Part shown: piece after piece, positions 29,264 through 38,510 of the stretch | Layout of the letters: each line of letters begins with the position of its first letter | Position numbering within the stretch: position 1 is the stretch's first letter | Position numbers and translations under genes: made by a program | NCBI RefSeq assembly: GCF_025813715.1 | Contig: NZ_CP107532.1 | Span: forward strand, 3,116,001-3,180,000 | Direction: 5' to 3' | Origin: Methylobacterium sp. FF17 | GTDB taxonomy: Bacteria > Pseudomonadota > Alphaproteobacteria > Rhizobiales > Beijerinckiaceae | Length of the DNA: 64,000 nucleotides | The notes under the pieces: generated by a model | The model's input: the letters and a program-made list of their open reading frames with translations, nothing else | Databases searched by the model: none | Told to the model about the DNA's origin: nothing

Positions 29264-31780
29264 TTGGGATTTGGTATGACTCAACTTGGAGCTTATGTGG
29301 GAAATTCTCCGAAGGCTGTTCTTGCTTTCGAGGAGTGGCTTGATCGGCCGGTTGACTTTGTTCGTGCGCACACCGGACGCGGCAGCTGGTGGGACTATGA
29401 CTCGAGCATCGGCTGGGTCGGCTCTCAGCTACAGGCCCTGAACAAGCCCATCAACTGGACCATTCCGATGTTCGCCTTCGGCGGCAACCTCGCCGAAGCT
29501 GCAAGCGGCGCCTATGACGACCACTACGTTAAGGCCGCCCAGAGCATCCTGAAGACCCGCAGCGTCGACGAAAAGATCTTTGTTCGCTTCGGCGAGGAGT
29601 TCAACGGCGGCTGGATGCCCTGGGCTGCCAAGGGCAAGGAAGGCGACTTCATCCAGACCTACCGCAACATGGTCGATGCCTTCCGCTCCGTCTCGGACAA
29701 GTTCGTCTTCGAGTGGAACGTGAATGTCGGCCACCAGGGCATGGACCCGGCCAAGGCCTACCCTGGTGACGCCTATGTCGACGTCATCGGCATGGACTTC
29801 TACCTCAACACAGCCTGGGACCCGAAGGACCCGCTCGCGGCCTGGGACTACATGGTCAAGCGGGACTACGGGCTGCAGTGGCTGGAGAGCTTTGCGGCTC
29901 AGCACGGCAAGCCTACGGCCTACGCCGAATGGGGCATCAAGGCCGACAATGCCGCCCCCTACATCACCAAGGCCGCCGAGTGGTTCCAGAGCCACAACGT
30001 GCTCTACCAGAGCTACTGGGACGACAACAACGAGATGCCGAGCAAGATCAGCGACGGCTCCAATCCCCAGAACGCTGCCGAAGCCGCTGCCTACAAGGCC
30101 GCGTTCGGAAAGGCTCCGGCCGAGACCGGCCCCAACACCGCGCCGGTGGCCACGTCCGACACCTACATCCTGGACGAGAACACCACGCTGAAGATCACGG
30201 CAGGGGGCGTCCTCGCCAACGACCGTGACGCCGATGGCGATGCGCTCTCGGCCATGCTCGTGACCCAGCCCACCAACGGTAAGCTGACGCTGAACCCGAA
30301 TGGCTCCTTCAGCTACACGCCGGACCCGAACTTCAGCGGCACCGACAGCTTCACCTACGTGGCCCGCGACGCCAAGGTCGGCAGCACCCCGACCAAGGTG
30401 ACGCTGAACGTGCTGGAAACAGACGACGCGGCGGTCTCGGGCACGCCCTTGACCTGGGCGGTCGGTACGGCCGGCAACGATGTCATGACCGGCAACACCA
30501 GCAACAACAGCCTCGATGGCTCCACCGGAACCGACACCTTGACGGGCAAGGGCGGCGACGACACCTACGTGGTTGACCGGGCTGAAGACCGGGTCATTGA
30601 GGCCTCTGGCGAGGGCATCGACACCGTCAAGAGCTACGCCATCACCGGCTACGCACTCTCGGCCAACGTCGAGAACCTCATGCTCATGAACGGCAACCAG
30701 TTTGGAACCGGTAATGCCTTGAGCAACGGCATCGCGGGCTCGGCTGGCAACAACGTGCTCAACGGCAAGGCGGGCAACGACTGGCTCACGGGTGGCGCGG
30801 GCTCCGACACCTTCGTGTTCGAGCGTGGTACCGGTCACGACACCATCCGCGACTTCGTCACTAGTGGCACGGGGCAGGATGTGGTCAAGCTTGTCGGCTT
30901 CGACTACGCCTCCTTCGCTCAACTTCGGAGCGCGATGAGCCAGGATGGCGCCGATACGTTGCTCAAGCTCTCCGATGGCAGCAGCGTCACCTTCCTCAAC
31001 CACAAGGTCAGCGACTTCACTGCCGGAGATCTTGGTTTTACAGCGTCCGCACCTACTTCGCCGACCTTGCCGGAACAGCCCTCAACGCCGAACCAGCCCG
31101 AAGTTCCAGCCTCTCCGACACAACCTAGCGAGCCGGCATCGCCAGAACTACCGGTTTTCCGCCCTGAGAGGCCAGCGGAGTCAGATCGTCCTGTGACCTG
31201 GAGGATGGGAACAAACAGCAACGAAACGATGATCGGCACCTCGGCTAACAACGTACTTAAAGGTGGTGGCGGCGAGGATGCGCTGAAAGGTGGTAAGGGT
31301 GACGATACCTACGACGTCGACAACGCCGGCGATATCGTGGTGGAGAAGGGAGGTGAAGGTATCGATACGGTCGAGGCTTGGATCTCGCATACGCTCTCGG
31401 CTAACGTTGAGAACCTCATGCTTCTGGGACAAGACCTGACTGGCACGGGCAACGGACTTGCCAATCTGATCGTCGGCGGCGAGGGAAATGACGTGCTCAA
31501 TGGCAAGGCCGGTAACGACTGGCTCACCGGCAGCAGGGGTGCCGACACCTTTGTGTTCGAAAAGGGTACGGATCACGATGTAATCACTGATTTCGTCATC
31601 GACGGCTTCACGCACGATGTGGTCGACCTTACCAGCTTTGGCTATTCTGATTTCAGCCAGGTGCAGGCGTTGCTGTCTCAGTCGGGCTCTGACACGCTGC
31701 TGAGCCTCCCGGACGGAAGTCACGTCACTTACCTCAACCACTTCGTTAGCCAGTTTACGGCAGGCAACTTCGTACTGTGA
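29264..31780 (+). CDS. GH26-like hydrolase with Ig-like module and duplicated RTX repeats
   Basis: 838-residue secreted enzyme. Residues ~1-290 are a GH26-like barrel with putative acid/base Glu in VRFGEEFNGGWMPW (near 112) and nucleophile Glu in AYAEWGIK (near 221). Residues ~295-385 form a cadherin/VCBS-like module (TYILDENTTLKITAGG, PNFSGTDSFTYVARDA). Two RTX blocks (about 395-600 and 645-838) contain GKGGDDTYVVD, GKAGNDWLTGGAGSDTFVF and their second-copy equivalents, joined by a Pro/Ser-rich linker. RTX repeats bind calcium and usually accompany type I secretion without a signal peptide; none is seen. The start is doubtful: TTG 29264 and ATG 29276 lack a ribosome-binding site, whereas ATG 29233 has one but is a base out of frame. 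It probably acts on the island's polysaccharide. Confidence 0.8.
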   Translation: MGFGMTQLGAYVGNSPKAVLAFEEWLDRPVDFVRAHTGRGSWWDYDSSIGWVGSQLQALNKPINWTIPMFAFGGNLAEAASGAYDDHYVKAAQSILKTRSVDEKIFVRFGEEFNGGWMPWAAKGKEGDFIQTYRNMVDAFRSVSDKFVFEWNVNVGHQGMDPAKAYPGDAYVDVIGMDFYLNTAWDPKDPLAAWDYMVKRDYGLQWLESFAAQHGKPTAYAEWGIKADNAAPYITKAAEWFQSHNVLYQSYWDDNNEMPSKISDGSNPQNAAEAAAYKAAFGKAPAETGPNTAPVATSDTYILDENTTLKITAGGVLANDRDADGDALSAMLVTQPTNGKLTLNPNGSFSYTPDPNFSGTDSFTYVARDAKVGSTPTKVTLNVLETDDAAVSGTPLTWAVGTAGNDVMTGNTSNNSLDGSTGTDTLTGKGGDDTYVVDRAEDRVIEASGEGIDTVKSYAITGYALSANVENLMLMNGNQFGTGNALSNGIAGSAGNNVLNGKAGNDWLTGGAGSDTFVFERGTGHDTIRDFVTSGTGQDVVKLVGFDYASFAQLRSAMSQDGADTLLKLSDGSSVTFLNHKVSDFTAGDLGFTASAPTSPTLPEQPSTPNQPEVPASPTQPSEPASPELPVFRPERPAESDRPVTWRMGTNSNETMIGTSANNVLKGGGGEDALKGGKGDDTYDVDNAGDIVVEKGGEGIDTVEAWISHTLSANVENLMLLGQDLTGTGNGLANLIVGGEGNDVLNGKAGNDWLTGSRGADTFVFEKGTDHDVITDFVIDGFTHDVVDLTSFGYSDFSQVQALLSQSGSDTLLSLPDGSHVTYLNHFVSQFTAGNFVL

Positions 31781-31824
31781 CGAACCGCTCCTTACCAGAC
31801 GTCGCAGCCAGCCCCTGCCCTACA

Positions 31825-31844
31825 CCCCAGCGTCACTGCTGGGG
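31825..31844 (+). terminator. Hairpin after the GH26-RTX gene
   Basis: CCCCAGC (31825-31831) pairs with GCTGGGG (31838-31844) across a six-base loop, 45 bases after the stop. No U-run follows directly, so intrinsic termination is uncertain. Confidence 0.4.
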
Positions 31845-32151
31845 GACTTGCTGCGCAGAAAAAAGACGGGACGTAACTGAAGCGATTACTGATTTTAACC
31901 CTGTAATTCTGGATTTATCAGTATGCACAACTTGAAATTTCATACATCTGACATATCAGTCAAGATAAACCGATCTATATCAAATCTTAGGTAACGCCAA
32001 TGTATGACTAAAGTTTGTTAATACTTATTAGGTCTGCAAACAAGATAGCTATATCTTTCTCGTGCGCCAGCTGTAAAATTCTAAATAATATCGTTTCGCG
32101 CATTCATTGCATTCTATATAAGGCTAAATATATTCATGCCGAGCGGGTCCG
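31845..32151. other. AT-rich non-coding stretch
   Basis: About 300 bases, strongly AT-rich, between the GH26-RTX gene and the glycosyltransferase. No gene seen; likely promoter territory for the GT14 gene. Confidence 0.45.
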
Positions 32152-33069
32152 ATGGTCGATATAATAAAACTCAAATATAATTCGTTGTGTGAAATGCCCT
32201 TAGCTTTTATCGTGCTTGCGCACGATGATTGGAATCATCTAAAAAAGCTCGTACAAGTACTGTCGGCAAATGAATCCGATACCGTTATAGTTCATATTGA
32301 TAAGCGCGCGCGTCAAATCGATTGTGAAAGAATTAATGACTTGCTCTCGAATAAAAACGTGTTTCTTTGTAAGCGGCAAAGCTGTCACTGGGGGGACTTC
32401 AGTCTAGTCTCCGCCACGTTGAATGGAATACAGACTCTCATTCACACCGGCCGCGAATTCCAATACACAAGTCTTGTTAGCGGGCATGATTATCCAACGC
32501 AAAGCATCGACAATCTCAAACAATATCTCCTCCAAAATCAGGGAAAAGAGTTCATTGAGAGCTATGAAATGAGCAAAGAAAACTGGACCGTCGATGGGTT
32601 GTATGAAAATCGCTATAGGTACTACTTTACGAAATTTTCAATCGTAAAAAGCAAACATAAACTAACCATGATTGCCGCTAAATTAAATAGCTTGTTTAAG
32701 ATAAATCGTAGTATTCCTTACGGGTTGAAAGCTTATAGTGGTTCTCAGTGGTGGACTATTACAAAAAAAGCGGTGTATTTGCTAAATAGGCGCGCTAACG
32801 AAAAATCAATAACGCGCTTCTTTGAAACTACACTAATTCCAGATGAGATGTTTTTTCAAACTTTGATCAATAATTCCGAACTTGCCGACAAAGTTGTAAG
32901 AAACAATTTGCGTTATATATCTTGGAACAAGATGGGTCGGCCACGATGGTTGACAAATGAAAGCTTCGATGATCTCAGAAATCCGATGCATTTTTTTGCG
33001 AGGAAAATAGCAAGTGATAATAACAAAGGACTTGTGAAGCGCTTAGATGACATAATGGGATATCGATGA
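32152..33069 (+). CDS. Core-2/I-branching-type glycosyltransferase (GT14 family)
   Basis: 305 residues of the PF02485 family, which transfers N-acetylglucosamine or xylose in branching reactions in characterised members; the bacterial specificity is unknown. Family features are LAFIVLAHDDWNHLKKLVQV at the N-terminus, VIVHIDKRA, the HWGDFSLVSATLNGI block, SLVSGHDYPTQSIDNLKQYL (the conserved SGxDYP), GSQWWTITKKAVYLL and TLIPDEMFFQTLINNS. ATG 32152 is used; an in-frame ATG at 32194 starts exactly at MPLAFIVLAHDD and could be the real start. There is no transmembrane anchor, so it is probably cytoplasmic or peripheral. Very AT-rich, like the pyruvyl transferase and polymerase, suggesting a shared foreign origin. 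Confidence 0.85.
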   Translation: MVDIIKLKYNSLCEMPLAFIVLAHDDWNHLKKLVQVLSANESDTVIVHIDKRARQIDCERINDLLSNKNVFLCKRQSCHWGDFSLVSATLNGIQTLIHTGREFQYTSLVSGHDYPTQSIDNLKQYLLQNQGKEFIESYEMSKENWTVDGLYENRYRYYFTKFSIVKSKHKLTMIAAKLNSLFKINRSIPYGLKAYSGSQWWTITKKAVYLLNRRANEKSITRFFETTLIPDEMFFQTLINNSELADKVVRNNLRYISWNKMGRPRWLTNESFDDLRNPMHFFARKIASDNNKGLVKRLDDIMGYR

Positions 33070-33299
33070 ATTAGAGTTTGCTGAAGAGAAAATCATATTA
33101 TAATTTATTAGTTGCTTGTTTGATCTCTTGTTCTATGAGCGTTCTCAAAGCTGGGCCGTGTAATTGCTTGAGCCAGGCGATGGCAGCGGCAAGAGATACG
33201 ACGCTCATGAAGCTGACGGCGGTCCTCTCCCGTCGGGCAGTAATTACGCGCCATTCCTTGGAGGGTTTTAGGGCCGCATAGATGACCTACCTTCTGGAC
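33070..33299. other. Short stretch with a possible transposase scrap
   Basis: No intact gene. On the minus strand 33150-33250 reads AKEWRVITARRERTAV and a hydrophobic run, which might be the tail of an IS5-type transposase, but this is weak. Confidence 0.25.
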
Positions 33300-34032
33300 C
33301 CTTGGGGTCTGTCAGGAGGTCGACCATGGGGCTGCGGTGCAAGCGGTGCGGGAGCGAGGGCCAGGTCAAGAACGGGCTGATGCGCTCCAAGCAGCGGTAT
33401 CGGTGCAAAGCCTGCGGCCTGAACTTCACCGACACGCCCGCCCGCGGCAAGCCGCTGGTCATGAAAGCCACTGCGGTTCTGCTCTATGTCAGCGGCTTGT
33501 CGATGAACCGCACCGCCAAGTTGCTTGGTGTTTCGACACCCACGATCCAAGCCTGGCTGGAGCAGTTCGCGGCCGCCTACGCGCAGAAGCCCGAGCCGGA
33601 AGGCCGGGCGGTGGTGATCGAGCTTGATGAGATGTGGCACTATCTCAAAAAAAGTCCGAACCGCTCTGGATTTGGAAAGTTTGGGATCGTGCTTCAGGGC
33701 AGCTCGTAGACTGGGAGTGTGGCGGTCGTGACAAGGCCACCTGCGAACGCCTGATCGAGCCGCTCACGCGCTGGCGCACCCGGCTCTACTGCACAGACGA
33801 TTACGCCGTCTATGACGTGCTCCTGCCCGTCGGGCAGCGCTATGCCGGCAAGGACGAAACTCACGGCGTCGAGCGGGACAACGCGCGTCCCGCGGCACTG
33901 GCTGGCCCGCTTCCGACGTCGCTCCATCGTGGTCTCGAAAACTAAGCGGATGGTGGACGTCAGCCTCGCACTATTCGCCCGCTTCGCCGGGAACAGCAGG
34001 ATCAGCGACCTCCTATCTATGCTCGCCTAAGA
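33300..34032 (+). mobile_element. IS1-family element (limits approximate)
   Basis: Contains an insA/insB-type gene pair. GGGTCT occurs near both ends (about 33304, and on the complement near 34033), but the full inverted repeats could not be fixed. Its right end replaces the terminal ~38 bases of IS1182-type copy E. Confidence 0.65.
33326..34030 (+). pseudogene. IS1-family transposase InsA-InsB, frameshifted
   Basis: InsA part: MGLRCKRCGSEGQVKNGLMR, a zinc-finger-like cysteine region, then LLGVSTPTIQAWLEQFAA. InsB is reached by the usual -1 slip at seven A (33647-33653), giving KKKSEPLWIWKVWDRASGQL and RLYCTDDYAVYDVLLPVGQR. A second shift, not programmed, occurs at a CCC near 33889: one extra C breaks the frame before RHWLARFRRRSIVVSKTKR and LFARFAGNSRISDLLSMLA. 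So it is probably inactive. Confidence 0.8.
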
Positions 34033-35462
34033 CCCTCGAGATCCGGACGGGCGTTATCGTGGGCTTTAGGCTCAGCGCCCGGCCTTGGCCAGCTTCAGGA
34101 GGTTGTGGGCGGTGCAGATCATCGCCCATTCGCCGCGGACCTGATCGAGCGCGCGGAGCAGGAACTGTCGGAAGCCCCGGGCCTGCTTGATCTGTCCGAA
34201 CACTGGCTCGACGACCTGCTTTCTGAGGCGGTAGCGGCTCCGGCGGCCAGCCCGCTTCAGCCGCTCGGCCATCGCACGCATCAGGAGCGTCTTCGTCAGC
34301 GTACGACGACCGGCCGCATCCGCCTCGCCGTGACGCTCCCGCCCCGGGGCAAGATAGGCGGTGATCCCCCGCTGCTTCAGCGCAGCCAGGTTCGGCTCGT
34401 TGGCAAAGCCTGCATCGCCTGAGACCTCGCACGGTTTGCACCCGAGATGAACGCGGACGTTATCGATGAGCTTCACGAGGGCGCGGGCGTCAGCTGCGTT
34501 CGTCACCAGGCGGTGCGCCACGATGATCTGATGCGCGGCATCGACCGCGATCGGGCCGTTGTAGCCCTGCACGAACCCGTCGCGGGTCGGCAGGATGCGG
34601 CTGTCTGGGTCGGTGAAGTTGCGCTGCGCCCGGTCGGGCGGACCGCCGTCCTCCCCGCGCAAGGGCCGCCCCTGCCAGCGCATGCCCGAGGATGCACCCG
34701 GCCCGCTCTCGTCCTCGGGGTCGGGCGGGTCGATCGCTTCCACTTCCAGGGCGGCTTTAGCGGCGCGGATCGTCTCCAGGCGTCGCTGCTTGTCGGCCAT
34801 CCAGTCCGGCGTCTCGTCCCCGCGCCGGTCCGGGCCCTGAGCCTCATCCTCGGCCGCATCGGCCTCACGCGCCCGCTCCAACCACGCGTCGACCTCGGCA
34901 GCCAGCGCGGGCTCGGCCGTCTTCATGCGTCCGTAGCTCATCGCCTTATGACGGGAGGCGTTGGCCTTCACCTTGGTGCCGTCCACCGCCACATGGGCGA
35001 ACTGCACCAGACCGGCGGCCCGACACAGGCGCAGAACCTGCACGAACAGGTCGGACAAGGCCACGAGGTGGCGCTTGCGGAAGTCGGCGATGGTGCGGAA
35101 GTCCGGCCGGTTCAGGCCCGTCACCGCCATGACGTCGACCCGCTCCTCGCAGGCCCTGGCGAGTTGACGCGACGAGTACAGGCCGCGGCTGTAGCCGTAG
35201 AGAAGGAGCGCCACCATCATACCCGGATGGTAGGGCGGGTAGCCGCGCTCCTCACTATAGGTGCCGAGGATGGCCGAGAGGTCGAGCGCTTCCCGCACTG
35301 TGTCGCGTACGAAGTGTGCCATGTGCCCGGGCGGCACGAACTCGTGCAGCGAGGGCGGCAAAAGCCAACCCTGATCAACATCCCACGCGCGAAACACCTT
35401 GGCCATGAGCCAAGTGAATCACCCTCCCGCCTCGCCGTCGAGAGGATCACTCGGACGGGCTC
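34033..35462 (-). mobile_element. IS1182-type element, copy E (mosaic, one end lost)
   Basis: The right-hand 907 bases (34556-35462) match copy F base for base as far as I can compare by eye, including the terminal repeat and CTAG at 35463-35466. The left 520 bases are diverged, and the terminal repeat on that side is missing next to the IS1 element. Confidence 0.88.
34072..35406 (-). CDS. IS1182-family transposase, copy E (mosaic)
   Basis: 444 residues, same length and same N-terminal ~280 residues as copy A. The C-terminal ~165 differ at many positions, for example TNAADARALVKLIDNVRVHL against TNASDARALVPLIDDARAHL, and GFANEPNLAALKQRG. The catalytic Asp in GDAGF and Glu in EPVFGQIKQARGF are kept, so the protein could be active, although the element has lost one end. 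Confidence 0.9.
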   Translation of the reverse strand: MAKVFRAWDVDQGWLLPPSLHEFVPPGHMAHFVRDTVREALDLSAILGTYSEERGYPPYHPGMMVALLLYGYSRGLYSSRQLARACEERVDVMAVTGLNRPDFRTIADFRKRHLVALSDLFVQVLRLCRAAGLVQFAHVAVDGTKVKANASRHKAMSYGRMKTAEPALAAEVDAWLERAREADAAEDEAQGPDRRGDETPDWMADKQRRLETIRAAKAALEVEAIDPPDPEDESGPGASSGMRWQGRPLRGEDGGPPDRAQRNFTDPDSRILPTRDGFVQGYNGPIAVDAAHQIIVAHRLVTNAADARALVKLIDNVRVHLGCKPCEVSGDAGFANEPNLAALKQRGITAYLAPGRERHGEADAAGRRTLTKTLLMRAMAERLKRAGRRSRYRLRKQVVEPVFGQIKQARGFRQFLLRALDQVRGEWAMICTAHNLLKLAKAGR

Positions 35463-35466
35463 CTAG

Positions 35467-35850
35467 CGAGGCTACGGTTCCGGCGGGCAAGATCGTTCAC
35501 GCGTTCCTGGACAACTACGCCGCCCACAAGCATACAAAGGTCCGCGATTGGGTCGATCGCCACCCGCGATGAACCGTGCACATCACCCCGACCTTAGCCT
35601 CTTGGCTCAATGCCGTCGCTGGTGTCTTAGCCAAGTTGGCAAAAAGCGGGCCAACGGGGAATAAACAGATCGAGGATCGAGGTGAAGGCTGCCAGTGAGC
35701 GCTTCATCGCTGAGAGCTACCGCGACCCAAAACCCTTCCTCTGGACCGCCGACCTCCATCGCATGACCAAATCTACCAAGCCCGGGCTCCAGGTGTTTTG
35801 TTTGCGACACCAGCTCGGGGTTAGGCGGAAACCACTCGTAAAGAAACGAA
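35467..35850 (+). pseudogene. IS630-family transposase, C-terminal remnant
   Basis: Reads VPAGKIVHAFLDNYAAHKHT, then a stop where Trp is expected (RHPR then TVHITPTLASWLNAV), then shifted frames and ASERFIAESYRDPKPFLWTA. This is the second half of an IS630-type transposase with several lesions, cut on its 5' side by IS1182-type copy E. Confidence 0.8.
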
Positions 35851-35953
35851 CGCCCTGTACACTGCCCCCATCAAATGTTGTGAACGTACCCTACAGACAA
35901 AATCCTAGATCTATGCATCTCATTGCGATAGCGTGTATTTGGCACGTGGCAGG

Positions 35954-37273
35954 ATGATTTTTTGTGGGTACCTCAGATCGCTAAGCCCGAAGTTTTCTCC
36001 GCTTGAACAGGAGCGCACCATCTTCGATTCATCAAATCAACCTAATGGAAAGACTCAAAGCCGATCAACTAGTGGGGGGCAGGGTTACACCCTATGTGTC
36101 CTATTAATTCTGGCTGCGACTTTGCTGCAGAAAGTTGCGGTACCGGGCACAGGGGGAGCTTTATCAATAACCACAGTTATTTTGCCGTTGCTCGCCTTTA
36201 TAGCTTGGTGCCGAAGCGTTCTCATCATCGATATTTACGCATTTTTTGGCTTAGTCGCCTTTCTAACCTCATCCAGCATATCACTTTATCTTAACGGCAG
36301 CGTCAACAAAATTTCCCTATCCAGTGTCGCACTTTTTACATTTGTACAGTCATCATTAATATTTCGTCGGTTGCCTTATGACACAGGTTTTATCAAAGCA
36401 ACGTCGTTTTATCGCGACTGGATGTTTATTCTTTCAATGGGCGGCATATTGCAGTATACTATTCAGTATGTAGTTCCGTCAAGTATAGCCTTTCCGATTG
36501 ATCATTATCTCCCAGATGAACTAAAAGTCACTGTTTATAATAACCTGAATCCTCTATTTTATGGTTCAGAAATAATCAAAACTAACGGAATATTCTTCGC
36601 GGAACCATCGTTTTTTAGCCAATTTGTTGGAATTGCATTGATATATGAGTTAGCTACTACTCAAAGAATGATCAGAATTTTCGTCTTCTTAACGGCGCTT
36701 CTATGCAGCTTCTCTGGGACCGGCATCATCCTAGTCGCGTTTTTTGGGACCTACCAAGTTCTGAAAAGGCTAAAATTCGAGGTTGTCGTTGCCGGCGTAG
36801 CATTAGCATTGATAGTAGGCGTGCTTGGTAGCATGCTACAGATTAATGCTCTCACTGAGCGGGTCAATGAATTCAGTACACCGAACTCGAGTGGTCACGC
36901 TCGATTTATTTCAATCTTTGGACTACTCGACGCCGTTACATTTACAAATCTCACGCTAGCGTTTTTTGGAACCGGACCAGGAACAATCAGCTCATATTTT
37001 CTTTATCTACCATACCTCGTGTTCGATCCGACCTGGGGTAAGATTTTGTTTGAATACGGGATTATTGGATTGCTATGCTACTTGTATTACTTTTTTGTTG
37101 GGATTAGAGGTAGAGAGAATGCAGTCAGGGGACCACTTGTAATGTCATTCTTTTTACTGGGCGGATACTTTCTGGATGGGACAATATTGACGTTGGTGGC
37201 CGTATTACTTGTGTTTCAGAATCCGCCAAAGGTTTATCTAGTTACAAAATCTAGGGCAGACCGTGCTATGTAG
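35954..37273 (+). CDS. Wzy-like polysaccharide polymerase (polytopic membrane protein)
   Basis: 439 residues with about ten to twelve hydrophobic segments, for example YTLCVLLILAATLLQKV, ITTVILPLLAFIAWC, FVFLTALLCSFSGTGIILVA and VVAGVALALIVGVLGSML. Between them is a large loop with FFAEPSFFSQFVGIALIYEL, a pattern frequent in O-antigen ligase/polymerase proteins, and a C-terminal GTGPGTISSYFLY. Such proteins join repeat units at the periplasmic face of the inner membrane. ATG 35954 follows GGCAGG closely; a GTG at 35933 is an alternative. Low GC, like the GT14 and pyruvyl transferase genes. Sequence of this family is poorly conserved, so the role rests on topology and context. Confidence 0.7.
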   Translation: MIFCGYLRSLSPKFSPLEQERTIFDSSNQPNGKTQSRSTSGGQGYTLCVLLILAATLLQKVAVPGTGGALSITTVILPLLAFIAWCRSVLIIDIYAFFGLVAFLTSSSISLYLNGSVNKISLSSVALFTFVQSSLIFRRLPYDTGFIKATSFYRDWMFILSMGGILQYTIQYVVPSSIAFPIDHYLPDELKVTVYNNLNPLFYGSEIIKTNGIFFAEPSFFSQFVGIALIYELATTQRMIRIFVFLTALLCSFSGTGIILVAFFGTYQVLKRLKFEVVVAGVALALIVGVLGSMLQINALTERVNEFSTPNSSGHARFISIFGLLDAVTFTNLTLAFFGTGPGTISSYFLYLPYLVFDPTWGKILFEYGIIGLLCYLYYFFVGIRGRENAVRGPLVMSFFLLGGYFLDGTILTLVAVLLVFQNPPKVYLVTKSRADRAM

Positions 37274-37442
37274 ACGGGGATTTTGCGCTGGCATACGTTG
37301 CGTGGCATTAATCCGGGAATTCTTTGTAAAGCAGGTAAATATCGCAATCTGGAGCATCATCCGAGCGGACACCTCGAAGCACCCCCTTCTGTGTTGGGCG
37401 GTGTAGTGATTCCCTGATGTTGTCGGCGTTGGGGAGGCTCGG

Positions 37443-37620
37443 ATGGGTCAGCCAGCGTTCTTCGATCTGGATGAGCACTATCAGCGCTTGTCGGATAACG
37501 GCGATCCGTTGGTGAAGTTCGCGGCGCTGATCGACATCGAGGCTTTCCGACTGAAGTTGGCGACCGCACTGAAGCGGTCCGATGGGTCGAAGGGTGCCCG
37601 CCCGCCCTACGATCCGGTGC
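37443..37620 (+). pseudogene. IS5-family transposase, N-terminal part
   Basis: Starts MGQPAFFDLDEHYQRLSDNG and reaches GARPPYDPVL, where the IS630 element enters at a TA. The frame continues exactly at 40036 (MFKILILQTLY). Confidence 0.85.
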
Positions 37621-37713
37621 TAGAGCGTTTTCGGGCTGCGCTGAATCGGGCAGGTGGGGTTCACGCGAAGCTGTTGGGCTGATTCACTGATCGCTTTTGA
37701 GAAGGAGCGAAGC

Positions 37714-38094
37714 ATGGGTCGACCCTACAGCCAGGACCTGCGCGAGCGCATGGTTAAGGCCGCGGCAACGACTTCGCGCCGCCAGGCGGCCGCGCGCTTT
37801 GGGGTCGGCATCGCGACCTCGATCCGCTGGATGGCCGCGCTCACGACGACCGGGACGGTGGCCGCTCGTCCGCAAGGACGGGCGCGCCGCTCGAAGCTCG
37901 ATCCGCACGAGGCGTTCTTGCGTGGCCTGATCGACGCGAAGGACGACATCACCCTTGAGGAGATGCGCGCCCGGCTCTGGGACGAGCACGATCTCACGGT
38001 CGGTCTGGGCACCCTATGGAGCTTCCTCGACGCACGCGATCTCACCTACAAAAGAAGACAGCTCACGCCGCCGAGCAGGAACGCCCGGAGGTGA
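37714..38094 (+). pseudogene. IS630-family transposase orfA and start of broken orfB
   Basis: orfA starts MGRPYSQDLRERMVKAAATT after AAGGAG and carries AAARFGVGIATSIRWMAAL (helix-turn-helix). Slipping back one base at the AAAA near 38050 leads into orfB (TAHAAEQERPEVKTARET), but there a TGA replaces the expected Trp. After it DPARLVFLDETWTSTNMART carries the first catalytic Asp up to 38249. The IS110 insertion and the nonsense codon make it inactive. Confidence 0.8.
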
Positions 38095-38263
38095 AAACGG
38101 CGCGCGAGACCTGATTCGAGGGCCAACCCGATCTCGACCCTGCGCGCCTGGTTTTCCTCGACGAGACCTGGACCTCCACCAACATGGCCCGCACCCGTGG
38201 GCGTTCCCCGCGCGGCGAGCGGCTGCGCTCGCCCATCCCCGCACGGTCATGTGTGGACGCCCC

Positions 38264-38510
38264 TTCGGGTGCAAGCAAAATCTCTGGACGGGTGCGGTGC
38301 GTGATCGGGTGCTGCCATGTGTCGGGCCTCTGATGCGGCGGGTTACATGCCGCGGGCCCGTATGGGAGTACGAGAGTCGGGACCACATCACTACAGCGCG
38401 CTCGAAGCGCTCCCCGTGCGCCTGGTTCTCCCAACTCCGTCTCACCGACGTTGCGCCATACCTGTCCGTCGACCTCCTCACGCCCTCCGACAGCCTCGCG
38501 TCCGCCCCGC
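38264..38510 (-). ncRNA. Candidate bridge RNA / seekRNA of IS110-type element b
   Basis: The non-coding segment after the recombinase stop. CATGTGT at 38316-38322 repeats the left junction (38248-38254), and CATCACT at 38386-38392 repeats the right junction (39607-39613). The two candidate guides are 70 bases apart, against about 61 in the unrelated element at 2290-2526. RNA limits and strand are inferred. Confidence 0.5.
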
